A stretch of 64,000 nt of DNA, from NCBI RefSeq assembly GCF_040790665.1, contig NZ_CP160849.1, positions 2,815,501-2,879,500 on the forward strand, read 5' to 3'. Every line of letters begins with the position of its first letter. The first letter of the stretch is position 1. Position numbers and translations under genes: made by a program. Of the stretch, positions 55,860 through 63,922 are shown one piece after another. The notes beneath the pieces are model-generated. The model worked only from the letters and a program-made list of their open reading frames with translations, was not told where the DNA came from and did not search any database. Origin of the DNA: Sulfitobacter pontiacus (GTDB taxonomy: Bacteria; Pseudomonadota; Alphaproteobacteria; Rhodobacterales; Rhodobacteraceae).

Positions 55860-56890
55860 TGGTCTTCGAAGACGCCAGGAATGGATTGTGGGGCGCGGTC
55901 CAGCCAAGCGGGCACGGGCAGATCTTTTTCGCGCAGGAAGTCGGGGTTGAACAGTTTCGACTGATAGCGCGTGCCAAAGTCGCACAGGATCGTCACGATG
56001 GTATGCCCCGGCCCCATATCCTTGGCCAGACGCACCGCACCGGCGACGTTCACACCCGACGACGCCCCAAGGCAAAGCCCTTCGTGTTGCAGCAGGTCAA
56101 AGACATAGGGCAGCGCCTCTGCGTCCGAGACGTTGTAGCTGAAATCGGGCGTGAACCCTTCGAGGTTCTTGGTGATGCGGACCTGACCGATACCTTCTGC
56201 GATTGATCCGCCTTCGGCGACCAGTTCGCCCTTGGTGTAATAGTTATGCAGCGCGGCCCCGTCCGGGTCGGCAATCGCGATTTTCACGCCTTTGGGCTGC
56301 AACGCCATGCCGATCCCGGCCAGCGTGCCGCCGGATCCTACCGCACAGCAGAACCCGTCAACCTTGCCGCCGGTCTGCTCCCAAATCTCGGGGCCGGTGG
56401 TTTCGATATGCGCCTGACGGTTGGCGACGTTGTCGAACTGGTTGGCCCAGATCACACCTTCATTCGTGGTGCGCGCCAGTTCATTCGCGAGCCGTTCCGA
56501 GTAGCGCACAAAGTTGTTGGGGTTGCGGTAGGGTGCCGCGGGCACCTGCACCAGCTCGGCCCCGGCAAGGCGCAGCATGTCTTTCTTTTCCTGACTTTGC
56601 GTTTCAGGAATGACGATCACGGTTTTGAACCCCATCGATGCGCCGACCAGTGCCAACCCGATACCGGTGTTGCCTGCCGTGCCTTCGACAATCGTGCCGC
56701 CGGGTTTCAGCGTGCCCTTCGCGATGGCATCCTGAATGATGAACAGCGCAGCACGGTCCTTGACCGACTGGCCGGGGTTCATGAATTCTGCCTTGCCGTA
56801 TATCTCGCAGCCGGTTTCCTCGCTCGCCTTGCGCAGACGAATAAGAGGGGTGTTGCCAATGGCCTGCGCCAGATCAGATGCGACGTGCAT
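55856..56890 (-). CDS. cysK: Cysteine synthase (O-acetylserine sulfhydrylase)
   Basis: A 344-aa PLP enzyme with IGNTPLIRLRKASEETGCEI, Lys44 in NPGQSVKDRAA (Schiff base), EGTAGNTGIGLALVGA and the phosphate loop AVGSGGTLAGIG. It makes cysteine from O-acetylserine and sulfide. In Rhodobacter sphaeroides cysK is linked to trgAB and contributes to high tellurite resistance; the same three genes stand together here, so this is the matching locus. Confidence 0.92.
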   Translation of the reverse strand: MHVASDLAQAIGNTPLIRLRKASEETGCEIYGKAEFMNPGQSVKDRAALFIIQDAIAKGTLKPGGTIVEGTAGNTGIGLALVGASMGFKTVIVIPETQSQEKKDMLRLAGAELVQVPAAPYRNPNNFVRYSERLANELARTTNEGVIWANQFDNVANRQAHIETTGPEIWEQTGGKVDGFCCAVGSGGTLAGIGMALQPKGVKIAIADPDGAALHNYYTKGELVAEGGSIAEGIGQVRITKNLEGFTPDFSYNVSDAEALPYVFDLLQHEGLCLGASSGVNVAGAVRLAKDMGPGHTIVTILCDFGTRYQSKLFNPDFLREKDLPVPAWLDRAPQSIPGVFEDQ

Positions 56891-56904
56891 GGGATGCTCC
56901 TAAA

Positions 56905-58038
56905 TCAAGTTACATCCGGTGTAGCGGCGGGCGCTTCCAACCTCAAGCGTTCCCGATGCCGCGCAAGCCAGTAAGCGGCAATCACCAGCGGCGCATTGGC
57001 AGCTTCAAGCTGGTCTACCATCGTCATCAGCGCATCAAAGCCGATGAGATGGGACCGGATATCCTCGTTTTCGGCCTCAAGCCCGTTCACGCCGGTGCTA
57101 TCATCGGGCAAATCGGCAAGGCCCAGATAGATATAGAAAAATTCCGTAGAATCCCCCGGAGAGGCATAGACTTCCGCGATTTTTTCAAGCTTGCGCAGGG
57201 TCAGACCCGCTTCTTCCTGCGCTTCGCGGTGCGCGGCGTCTTCGGGGCTTTCGCCCGGATCAACACGGCCCGCGATGGGTTCAAGCTGCCACTGCGCGCG
57301 ATCCCCCCGCGCCACCGGCCCCATGCGCAGCTGCTCTACCAGCATCACCCGATCCCGCACCGGATCATAGGGCAGCACCAAGGCGGCATCGGTCGCGACG
57401 AAGACCGCACGCTCCAGCACATCGGTCATCGTGCCGTCGAAACGCTCGTGCGCGAGGTGATATTCGTTCAGCGCGAAATAATTGGTATAGGCGCGGTCAA
57501 TCCGGTCGATCCGGACCTTGCCGTCCAGCGTCCCTGCCCCGTGTTTCGACCGAAGCGCATTCACCTGCGCCGCTGCCCGCGACCGGATCATCGGGAACAT
57601 CTGCGCCACGCGGTCGGCGGTGTAGACGCCGAAATAATCCATCACCTCGCGCGCGGCAAAGCAGCTAAGCGCACCCCAATCTGCCTGCCACTGCGTCAGC
57701 GACCACGGGTCACGTGTTGTCCATTGATCGGGCCGCGCGAAATAGCCCAAAGCCTTTGCGCCGCTTTCCAACGTGATTTCTTGCAGGTCGTAGGCAAAGC
57801 TGCCCTCGTAGAAATTCAACCGGTCCAGATCGTTCTGCCCCAGCCCGCGCAGCAACACCCCTTCGGTGGATTGGCCCGGCGCTGGCACGATGCAGGGGAA
57901 CGGCCCCTCGACCACGGACAAGGCGATGTGATCCGGCAAACGGTCCGGCGAGATGTCAAGCCGGTCCGCCGCGCGCCCCATCACGATTTCAAGAAGCGGC
58001 ACATGGCGCAACGACCCATAGAGGAAAAGATCTGTCAT
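56905..58038 (-). CDS. trgB: TrgB-like GGCT-NUDIX fusion protein
   Basis: A 377-aa two-domain protein. Residues 1-110 are a gamma-glutamylcyclotransferase/AIG2-like domain (FLYGSLRHVPLLEIVMGR; LNFYEGSFAYDLQEITLE). Residues about 195-360 are a NUDIX hydrolase of the ADP-ribose pyrophosphatase type (GRVDPGESPEDAAHREAQEE AGL, i.e. a GX5EX7REXXEE box). TrgB was defined by tellurite resistance in Rhodobacter sphaeroides. The biochemical basis is not established. It lies between trgA and cysK. Confidence 0.88.
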   Translation of the reverse strand: MTDLFLYGSLRHVPLLEIVMGRAADRLDISPDRLPDHIALSVVEGPFPCIVPAPGQSTEGVLLRGLGQNDLDRLNFYEGSFAYDLQEITLESGAKALGYFARPDQWTTRDPWSLTQWQADWGALSCFAAREVMDYFGVYTADRVAQMFPMIRSRAAAQVNALRSKHGAGTLDGKVRIDRIDRAYTNYFALNEYHLAHERFDGTMTDVLERAVFVATDAALVLPYDPVRDRVMLVEQLRMGPVARGDRAQWQLEPIAGRVDPGESPEDAAHREAQEEAGLTLRKLEKIAEVYASPGDSTEFFYIYLGLADLPDDSTGVNGLEAENEDIRSHLIGFDALMTMVDQLEAANAPLVIAAYWLARHRERLRLEAPAATPDVT

Positions 58039-58042
58039 CGGC

Positions 58043-58483
58043 TCAAGGGAACTTGCTGTCGATAAGGTTTGTGATCACGCCACTGACGGCACCGCCAATC
58101 AACACGACCGCGATGATCGGCACCGTCGCCATGATCAGGAAGTATTCGGCACCGATACCGATCATGCCCACCAGCGCCTCTCCGACACCGCCATAGCGGT
58201 GCATCATCGCATTCTCGATCATCTCGCGGCCTGCCTGGATGAACAGCCCCCAGAACACCAGAACCACGGCACCGGTCAGCCCGATGGTGATCCCTTCGGA
58301 AACGCCACCGCCCGCACGGGCCCCCATGACTCGCCACCCGACCGCGAGCCCGAGGGCAATATTGGTGGGAATGAAATACCCGAACTGGGTGGATTCAGGC
58401 ATCAGGGGCATGATCATGCGCGAAAGGGCAAAGCCCATCAGCGCCAGGCAGAAAGCGGCTGTCAGGCGGGCAGCGGTCGGCAT
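58043..58483 (-). CDS. trgA: TrgA-family membrane protein
   Basis: A 146-aa protein with four predicted membrane helices (LTAAFCLALMGFALSRMIMP, FGYFIPTNIALGLAVGWRVM, GLTGAVVLVFWGLFIQAG, FLIMATVPIIAVVLIGGAVS). It stands four bases before trgB, in the order trgA-trgB-cysK known from the tellurite-resistance locus. The molecular role of TrgA is unknown. Confidence 0.85.
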   Translation of the reverse strand: MPTAARLTAAFCLALMGFALSRMIMPLMPESTQFGYFIPTNIALGLAVGWRVMGARAGGGVSEGITIGLTGAVVLVFWGLFIQAGREMIENAMMHRYGGVGEALVGMIGIGAEYFLIMATVPIIAVVLIGGAVSGVITNLIDSKFP

Positions 58484-58515
58484 CGGGATTTCCTTAGACT
58501 ACAAGCAATGCGCCC

Positions 58516-59724
58516 TCAGGCCGGACGCTTCACGGTAATCTGTGTCACATCGCAATTGCCGCTGTCAAAGGTAGACGCGCAAGAGGTGAGGTAGAAATCC
58601 CACATCCGCTTGAAGCGTTCGTCAAAGCCCATGCGCGCGATCTCTTCCCACTTCTCATTGAAGGTCGTATGCCAGCGGCGCAGCGTGACGTCGTAACTTT
58701 TCCCGAATTCGATAGACTTTTCAACGGCTAGTCCGGCATTCTCAACCTGTTGCTTCAACACCGTGGGGCTTGGCAGCATCCCCCCTGGGAAGATATATTT
58801 CTGAATGAAATCAACGCCTCGCTTGTAAACCTTCCAGCGACGATCCGGCACGGTGATGATCTGCAAGGTTGCTTGACATCCAGGTTTAAGACAGGCGTGC
58901 AACGTATTGAAATAAGACGGCCAGTACTGCTCCCCAACGGCTTCGAACATCTCGATGCTGGCAATACCATCGTAGGTGCCACGCTCGTCACGGTAATCTT
59001 GAAGCTTGAACTGAACAACATCGGCCAAGCCCGCGTTTTCAATACGTTCTTTGGCGTAGTTAAACTGCTCTTTGCTGATCGTGAGGCAGGTGACCTTGAG
59101 CCCGCGTTCCTTCGCTGCATATTCAGCGAAACCGCCCCAGCCGCAGCCGATTTCCAGCACATGGTCCCCAGCCGAGACCCCCATTTGATCCACCATAGAG
59201 GCATATTTCGCAGTCTGCGCCGCCTCTAGCGATTGTTGAAAGCCGTCCTCGAAAAGCGCGCTTGAATAGGTCATCGTGTCATCAAGCCACAATTTGTAGA
59301 AATCATTCCCCAAATCATAGTGATAGCTGATGTTCTTACGCGCTTGCTTCTTGCTGTTGCGCTGCAACCAGAAGCGCAGGGATTCAAATTTGCGGATCAA
59401 CCCCATGCCGGGGAATGAATCGTAGATATCCTCATTCGCATGGGCCACGTCCATAAAGGCCTGCAGGTCCGGTGTGCTCCACCATTCGTCAAGGTAGGCA
59501 TCGCTGAAACCAAGATCACCCTCCCTGATAAGACGCGCAAACAAGTCATTGTTATGGATACGAATTTCCGCAATGGGCAACGGGTTCTTTCCGGTTGCGC
59601 GAAAGCACCGCCCGTCGGGCAAAACAAAGTCGACCTGCCCGTTTTGCATTTCCTGCGCCATCGCAAAAACACGCGAGAAATATCGTGGAAGGGCAGTCTG
59701 CCCCTCGGTGCTGGTCAAAATCAT
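58516..59724 (-). CDS. cfa: Cyclopropane-fatty-acyl-phospholipid synthase
   Basis: A 402-aa SAM-dependent enzyme: ISYHYDLGNDFYKLWLDDTM, the SAM loop LEIGCGWGGFAEYAAKERG and IASIEMFEAVGEQYWPSYFN, all hallmarks of CFA synthase. It methylates double bonds of membrane phospholipid chains, which stiffens membranes under stress. Its neighbour is a photolyase; in Rhodobacter sphaeroides both kinds of gene belong to the RpoE-ChrR singlet-oxygen response, but no clear sigma-E promoter was recognised here. Confidence 0.93.
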   Translation of the reverse strand: MILTSTEGQTALPRYFSRVFAMAQEMQNGQVDFVLPDGRCFRATGKNPLPIAEIRIHNNDLFARLIREGDLGFSDAYLDEWWSTPDLQAFMDVAHANEDIYDSFPGMGLIRKFESLRFWLQRNSKKQARKNISYHYDLGNDFYKLWLDDTMTYSSALFEDGFQQSLEAAQTAKYASMVDQMGVSAGDHVLEIGCGWGGFAEYAAKERGLKVTCLTISKEQFNYAKERIENAGLADVVQFKLQDYRDERGTYDGIASIEMFEAVGEQYWPSYFNTLHACLKPGCQATLQIITVPDRRWKVYKRGVDFIQKYIFPGGMLPSPTVLKQQVENAGLAVEKSIEFGKSYDVTLRRWHTTFNEKWEEIARMGFDERFKRMWDFYLTSCASTFDSGNCDVTQITVKRPA

Positions 59725-59801
59725 TCGCTCTCCTGTATGCGCTCGGACGCGTATCTTATTGGTTTATGGGTGTTACGTGGGAGATCCACGTTTCATAAAG
59801 G

Positions 59802-61223
59802 TTAAAAGTTTCGCCCCTTATAGGCTTCAAGGGCTCGTTCGCGCCCTTCGTCCAGCGCGATGATCTTTTCGGGATAGTCATCATCCGCCGACAGGGGCCA
59901 ACTGCGCGGGATCGCATCAAAGAATGCAAGCGCGTCCTTATGCGGATTGGCACGCCCTTCGGCGATCCAGCGACTGGCGTAGTCTCTATTCTTATCAAAT
60001 TTATCCAGCTGTGTCTCGGGGTTGAACACGCGGAAATACGGGGACGCGTCCGGCCCCGACCCCGCCGCCCATTGCCACCCCATCGCATTGCTCGCGGGGT
60101 CCCAGTCGATTAGGCAATGTTCAAACCACTTTTGCCCGATGCGCCAGTGACACATCAAATGTTTCGTCAGATAGCTCGCGACGATCATGCGGCCCCGGTT
60201 ATGCATGCGGCCGGTGACATAGAGCTCGCGCATGGCGGCATCGACAAAGGGTTCGCCCGTGCGCCCCTGTTTCCAGGCTTTCACCTCGGCACGGCGTTCA
60301 TCCTCGTTCCAGGGGAAGGCATCCCATTCCTCGCGCCAGTTATCGGTCAGCATCCGTGGCGTGTGATGCATCAGGTGATAGGCAAACTCGCGCCACACCA
60401 GCTCTTTCAGAAAGGTCTCCGCCCCCTGTTTGCCGTCGTGCAGCGCGCGCTGTGCAGCGTGCCAGCATTGATGCGGACTAATCTCACCCAGCGACAGGTT
60501 CTCGGAAAGGTTCGACGTGCCATCGGTGCCGGGAATGTCACGGGTCTGCTTATAGTCGGCCACCCCATGCGCCATGAAGGCCCCCAGCCGCGACTGCGCG
60601 GCTTTTTCACCCAGACAGACAAACCGGCGTACCACATCGGCACCACGGTCCATCGCAGCCCCCAAGCCCCACCCGTCCAGCGCATCACTGTCGGGCCAGC
60701 TTTCCGGCGCGGGCAGGTCTGAAGGCGCGGACAGCGGCGGTTCAACATCGCGGGTTTTGACGTTGTTCCAGAACGGCGTATAGACCTTATAGCAGTCGCC
60801 CGCCTTGGTCTCGACCGTCCAGGGTTCGAACATAACGTGCCCCCCAAAGGATTTCGCCTCTATCCCGTCGTTGCACAGGGTCTCTTTGATCTTGCTGTCG
60901 CGCTGCACGCTGTCCGGATCATAAAGCCGCGACCAATAGACGGCACCCGCGCCCGTCTCCTTGATCAGAGCCTGTAATACCTCAAGCGCATCGCCTTCAC
61001 GCAAGATCAGCCTGCTCGACACCCCCTCAAGACTGTCCGCCAGCGCCCCGATCCCCAAACCCAGACGCCATTTCGGTGCCGCGCCAAGGGCGTCGACACT
61101 CTTGTCCTTGATAAAGACGGGTATCACGGGCCGCCCCGCGTTTGCAGCGGCAGATAGGGCCGGATGATCGCTAAGCCGCAGATCGCGGCGATACCAAAGA
61201 AGGATGGGACTTTTATCGGACAT
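59802..61223 (-). CDS. phrB: Deoxyribodipyrimidine photolyase
   Basis: A 473-aa flavoprotein: N-terminal antenna-binding domain (ILLWYRRDLRLSDHPALSAA), FAD-binding domain with ELVWREFAYHLMHH, TGEPFVDAAMRELYVTGRMH NRGRM and the tryptophan region NAMGWQWAAGSGPDASPYFR. It repairs UV-induced pyrimidine dimers using blue light. ATG at 61223 (MSDKSPILLW) is used; a frame to 61334 is not supported. It runs toward cfa on the same strand, 77 bases away. Confidence 0.94.
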   Translation of the reverse strand: MSDKSPILLWYRRDLRLSDHPALSAAANAGRPVIPVFIKDKSVDALGAAPKWRLGLGIGALADSLEGVSSRLILREGDALEVLQALIKETGAGAVYWSRLYDPDSVQRDSKIKETLCNDGIEAKSFGGHVMFEPWTVETKAGDCYKVYTPFWNNVKTRDVEPPLSAPSDLPAPESWPDSDALDGWGLGAAMDRGADVVRRFVCLGEKAAQSRLGAFMAHGVADYKQTRDIPGTDGTSNLSENLSLGEISPHQCWHAAQRALHDGKQGAETFLKELVWREFAYHLMHHTPRMLTDNWREEWDAFPWNEDERRAEVKAWKQGRTGEPFVDAAMRELYVTGRMHNRGRMIVASYLTKHLMCHWRIGQKWFEHCLIDWDPASNAMGWQWAAGSGPDASPYFRVFNPETQLDKFDKNRDYASRWIAEGRANPHKDALAFFDAIPRSWPLSADDDYPEKIIALDEGRERALEAYKGRNF

Positions 61224-61357
61224 GTCACACTTTGCGTTAAGGTGATGCAAAGCTAGTGCTGCCCCCGCAAGGTCAAGGCCGTACCTGTCCCTAAATACGC
61301 CAAACGGCGACCCCAAGGGGCCGCCGCCAGACAAATCGTAGCCGTCGTGCCGGTGGT

Positions 61358-62353
61358 TTAGCCGTTCACATCAACCACAACACGGCCCCGCACCTGACCG
61401 TTCAGGATGTCTGCCCCCAGCTTGGGCAGATCGCTCAGCGTTGCAGGCACGACCATATCCTCAAGCTTGGACAGTGGCAGGTCTTTCCCGATCCGTTGCC
61501 ATGCGCGCAGACGGTTGTCATAGGGTTGCATGACGGAATCGATCCCCAGCAGGTTCACACCGCGCAGCAGGAAGGGGATCACCGTGGCCGGCAACCCTGC
61601 CCCACCCGCGAGCCCGACAGCTGCGACCGAACCGCCGTATTTCATCTGCCCCAAGACCCGCGCCAGCATCTCGCCGCCCACGGCATCAATGCAACCGGCC
61701 CAGGTTTCGGATTCCAGCGGACGTTTAACGGTTTCATTCAACTCTTCCCGTGCGACGATCTGCGTGGCACCGAGCGATTTTAGATAATCCGCCGTATCCG
61801 GGCGGCCCGTCACACCGGCGACCTCGTGACCCAATGCAGCAAGGATGGCGACCGCGACCGACCCCACGCCACCGGCGGCACCCGTCACCAGTACAGGCCC
61901 GTTGCCTGGCACCAGCCCGTGATCCTCCAGCGCCATGACAGACAGCATCGCGGTAAAGCCCGCCGTGCCCACGGCCATGGCTTGGCGGGTATCCAGCCCC
62001 TCGGGCAGCGGCACCAGCCAGTCTGCCTTCACACGCGCCTTTTGCGCATAACCGCCCCAATGGGCCTCGCCCACACGCCAGCCGGTCAGCACGACCTTGT
62101 CACCGGGTTTGTAGCGATCATCGTCCGATGCCTCCACGGTGCCTGCGAAATCGATACCGGGAATATGGGGATACTTGCGCACCAAGCCGCCGCCCGGCCC
62201 GATGCACAGCCCGTCCTTGTAGTTCACGGTCGAATATTCGACAGCAACGGTCACATCCCCCTCGGGCAAACGGTCAAGGTCGATCTGGGTGACCTCGGCA
62301 TGGGTCTTGCCGGTGTCCTCATCCTTATTCACCATCAACGCATCAAACATCAT
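61358..62353 (-). CDS. acuI: Acrylyl-CoA reductase (NADPH)
   Basis: A 331-aa zinc-free MDR protein of the YhdH/AcuI group: FDALMVNKDEDTGKTHAEVT, STVNYKDGLCIGPGGGLVRK, PGIDFAGTVEASDDD and the NADPH site VLVTGAAGGVGSVAVAILAA. AcuI reduces toxic acryloyl-CoA to propionyl-CoA during DMSP and acrylate breakdown and is widespread in roseobacters. dmdA, often next to acuI, is not in the window. It diverges from a GntR regulator. Confidence 0.9.
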   Translation of the reverse strand: MMFDALMVNKDEDTGKTHAEVTQIDLDRLPEGDVTVAVEYSTVNYKDGLCIGPGGGLVRKYPHIPGIDFAGTVEASDDDRYKPGDKVVLTGWRVGEAHWGGYAQKARVKADWLVPLPEGLDTRQAMAVGTAGFTAMLSVMALEDHGLVPGNGPVLVTGAAGGVGSVAVAILAALGHEVAGVTGRPDTADYLKSLGATQIVAREELNETVKRPLESETWAGCIDAVGGEMLARVLGQMKYGGSVAAVGLAGGAGLPATVIPFLLRGVNLLGIDSVMQPYDNRLRAWQRIGKDLPLSKLEDMVVPATLSDLPKLGADILNGQVRGRVVVDVNG

Positions 62354-62496
62354 TCCTCCTGTCTCGGACCGCTATTCAGGGCCCGCTTCATTTTGCCAGT
62401 AAACTCCGGGGAGCCCGAGGGGCTGGCCCCTCGGTTCCATGGGTTCAAGCTGCGCGCCAGTGGGGGTGCCCGCCGACTCACATCTTGCAAAATTAA

Positions 62497-62538
62497 TGTC
62501 AGACAATTAAAGTTTTTCCAAACCATAAATGTAAGACA
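62497..62538. promoter_or_regulatory. Paired FadR/GntR-type operators between acuI and gntR
   Basis: TGTCAGACA (62497-62505) and TGTAAGACA (62530-62538) are two TGT-NAG-ACA sites exactly 33 bp, or three helical turns, apart. The second abuts the GntR start codon. FadR-subfamily operators have the shape TNGTNNNACNA, so the divergent regulator could bind both and control itself and acuI. Confidence 0.5.
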
Positions 62539-62539
62539 T

Positions 62540-63283
62540 ATGAATTCCACGCCAGAAACCGCCTCTGATCTGTCCAGCCATATTGCCGCGAACATCCGTG
62601 ATGCCATCATCAAGGGCGTGCTGATCGTGGACGAACGCCTCCCCTCCGAGGCGGAGCTGTCGGCGCAGTTCAACGTCTCGCGCGCGACGGTGCGCGAGGC
62701 ACTCAAGCGGTTGGCGGCACAATCTTTGATCCGCACGCAACGGGGGGCAACGGGCGGCGCTTTCGTCAATCGCATCAGCTTTGAAGCCGCCCAAGCGCAG
62801 CAGATCACCACCTCTACCCTGCTTTTGTCGATGAACGACGTAAGCTTCGAGACCGCCTGCGAGGCCCGCTTCGCGCTAGAGCGCGCCTGCGCGCCCCTGT
62901 CGGCGGCACGCAGGCAGGATCATCATTTGGACGCGATGCAAAACGCGCTTGCCGCGCAATCCGCCCCCGATCTGTCGGACGCGGGCTTTTGCGCGGCGGA
63001 TGTCGCGTTTCACCGCGCGCTGGTCGATGGCGCGTGCAATCCGGTGCTGTCCTATCAACTCGCCGGTGCGGTCGAAGCGATGCAACCGCTGATGAACATG
63101 ATCACCTTCACCGCATGGTCCCGCGACGCCATCGTCGCGCGCCATCGTGACATCGCCACCGCCATCGCCGCCCGCGACGCCGGTGCCGCCGCCCAAGGGC
63201 TGACCCTGCTTGAGGAAGAGACCCAGGCCCTCGCCCGCACCGTCTTTGCCCGCCGCAGCAAACAGATTGACGCGGCCCGATAG
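62540..63283 (+). CDS. GntR-family regulator, FadR subfamily
   Basis: A 247-aa protein. Residues about 10-75 form the GntR winged helix (IIKGVLIVDERLPSEAELSA, FNVSRATVREALKRLAAQSL); the rest is an all-helical FCD domain with the metal/ligand residues in ADVAFHRALVDGACNPVLSY and VARHRDIATAIAARDAGAAA. ATG at 62540 overlaps the second operator; longer upstream frames cross the acuI promoter and are rejected. In Ruegeria a GntR gene borders dmdA-acuI, so control of DMSP/acrylate genes is a reasonable inference. Confidence 0.9.
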   Translation: MNSTPETASDLSSHIAANIRDAIIKGVLIVDERLPSEAELSAQFNVSRATVREALKRLAAQSLIRTQRGATGGAFVNRISFEAAQAQQITTSTLLLSMNDVSFETACEARFALERACAPLSAARRQDHHLDAMQNALAAQSAPDLSDAGFCAADVAFHRALVDGACNPVLSYQLAGAVEAMQPLMNMITFTAWSRDAIVARHRDIATAIAARDAGAAAQGLTLLEEETQALARTVFARRSKQIDAAR

Positions 63284-63317
63284 CCGCGGGTCACCTTTCG
63301 TTTTCAAAGCTTTCCCC

Positions 63318-63345
63318 TTGCAAAGCAAATCATGCCCCTTATATC
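63318..63345 (+). promoter_or_regulatory. Promoter of ssrA
   Basis: TTGCAA (63318-63323) and TATATC (63340-63345) with a 16-bp spacer, placed just before the tmRNA acceptor piece. Confidence 0.55.
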
Positions 63346-63350
63346 TGGGG

Positions 63351-63668
63351 TGTCCTTCGGGACTATGGGTATAAACGCGCATGTAATAAGCGGTTCGGAC
63401 CCGGGGGCGGTACCCGGCGACTCCACCAAACATCCGTCATTTGCGGATCATGGGGTCGAAATAGGATCGACGAACGTCTAAAGATGTTGCTTTATCTCGG
63501 CTGACTGCCACCGTTATCGGCGTAAAATGTACAATTGCAAATGACAATCGTGCTCCAATGGCGATGGCCGCGTAAGCGACCGGAACTATTGAAACTTAAG
63601 TCCTTACGTTTAGCGACCTAAGGCGGGGTTCGCAGGTACCTGGCAACAGAAACCTGCACTTAGCTCTC
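63351..63668 (+). ncRNA. ssrA: tmRNA, circularly permuted two-piece form
   Basis: The acceptor piece comes first and ends CGACTCCACCA (CCA at 63426-63428). A short linker with hairpin ATCCG-TCATTTG-CGGAT follows and is removed in maturation. The coding piece starts GGGGTCG at 63452, which pairs with CGACTCC to rebuild the acceptor stem. The tag frame (63537-63575) encodes ANDNRAPMAMAA then TAA. The pseudoknot GCAGGT/ACCTGC lies near 63632-63657. tmRNA with SmpB rescues stalled ribosomes. Both outer ends are approximate. Confidence 0.9.
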
Positions 63669-63849
63669 CCCCCGTAATTCCCCACCTTCAAGCGCATGAT
63701 ATGCAGTTTTCGCCTGCTTATGATCAGGCGGGTCATCGCCTGTGCTGCAATCAATCGGCAGCTTGCATAAGCACTTCGTCCGCTTCAGAATGAAGGGCAG
63801 AACACCCAAGCCCCTTGCCCCTGACTTTCAACGCGCACTTCGGGTTTGT

Positions 63850-63878
63850 TTGACTTGCAGTCAAAAAGTCCATAATTT
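63850..63878 (+). promoter_or_regulatory. Promoter of the last, partial gene, with overlapping palindrome
   Basis: TTGACT (63850-63855) and TAATTT (63873-63878) with a 17-bp spacer. A perfect inverted repeat TTTGACT-TGC-AGTCAAA (63849-63865) covers the -35 element. Between ssrA and this promoter (63669-63848) nothing else was recognised. Confidence 0.55.
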
Positions 63879-63922
63879 TTAATAAGATACATTAACCGCC
63901 CACAACGCAGAGAAGCCGCTCA

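Noticed and set aside
61224-61357. Hairpin (GGCGACCCC/GGGGCCGCC) downstream of acuI as terminator
   Set aside because: Stem is imperfect and has no T-run on the acuI strand.
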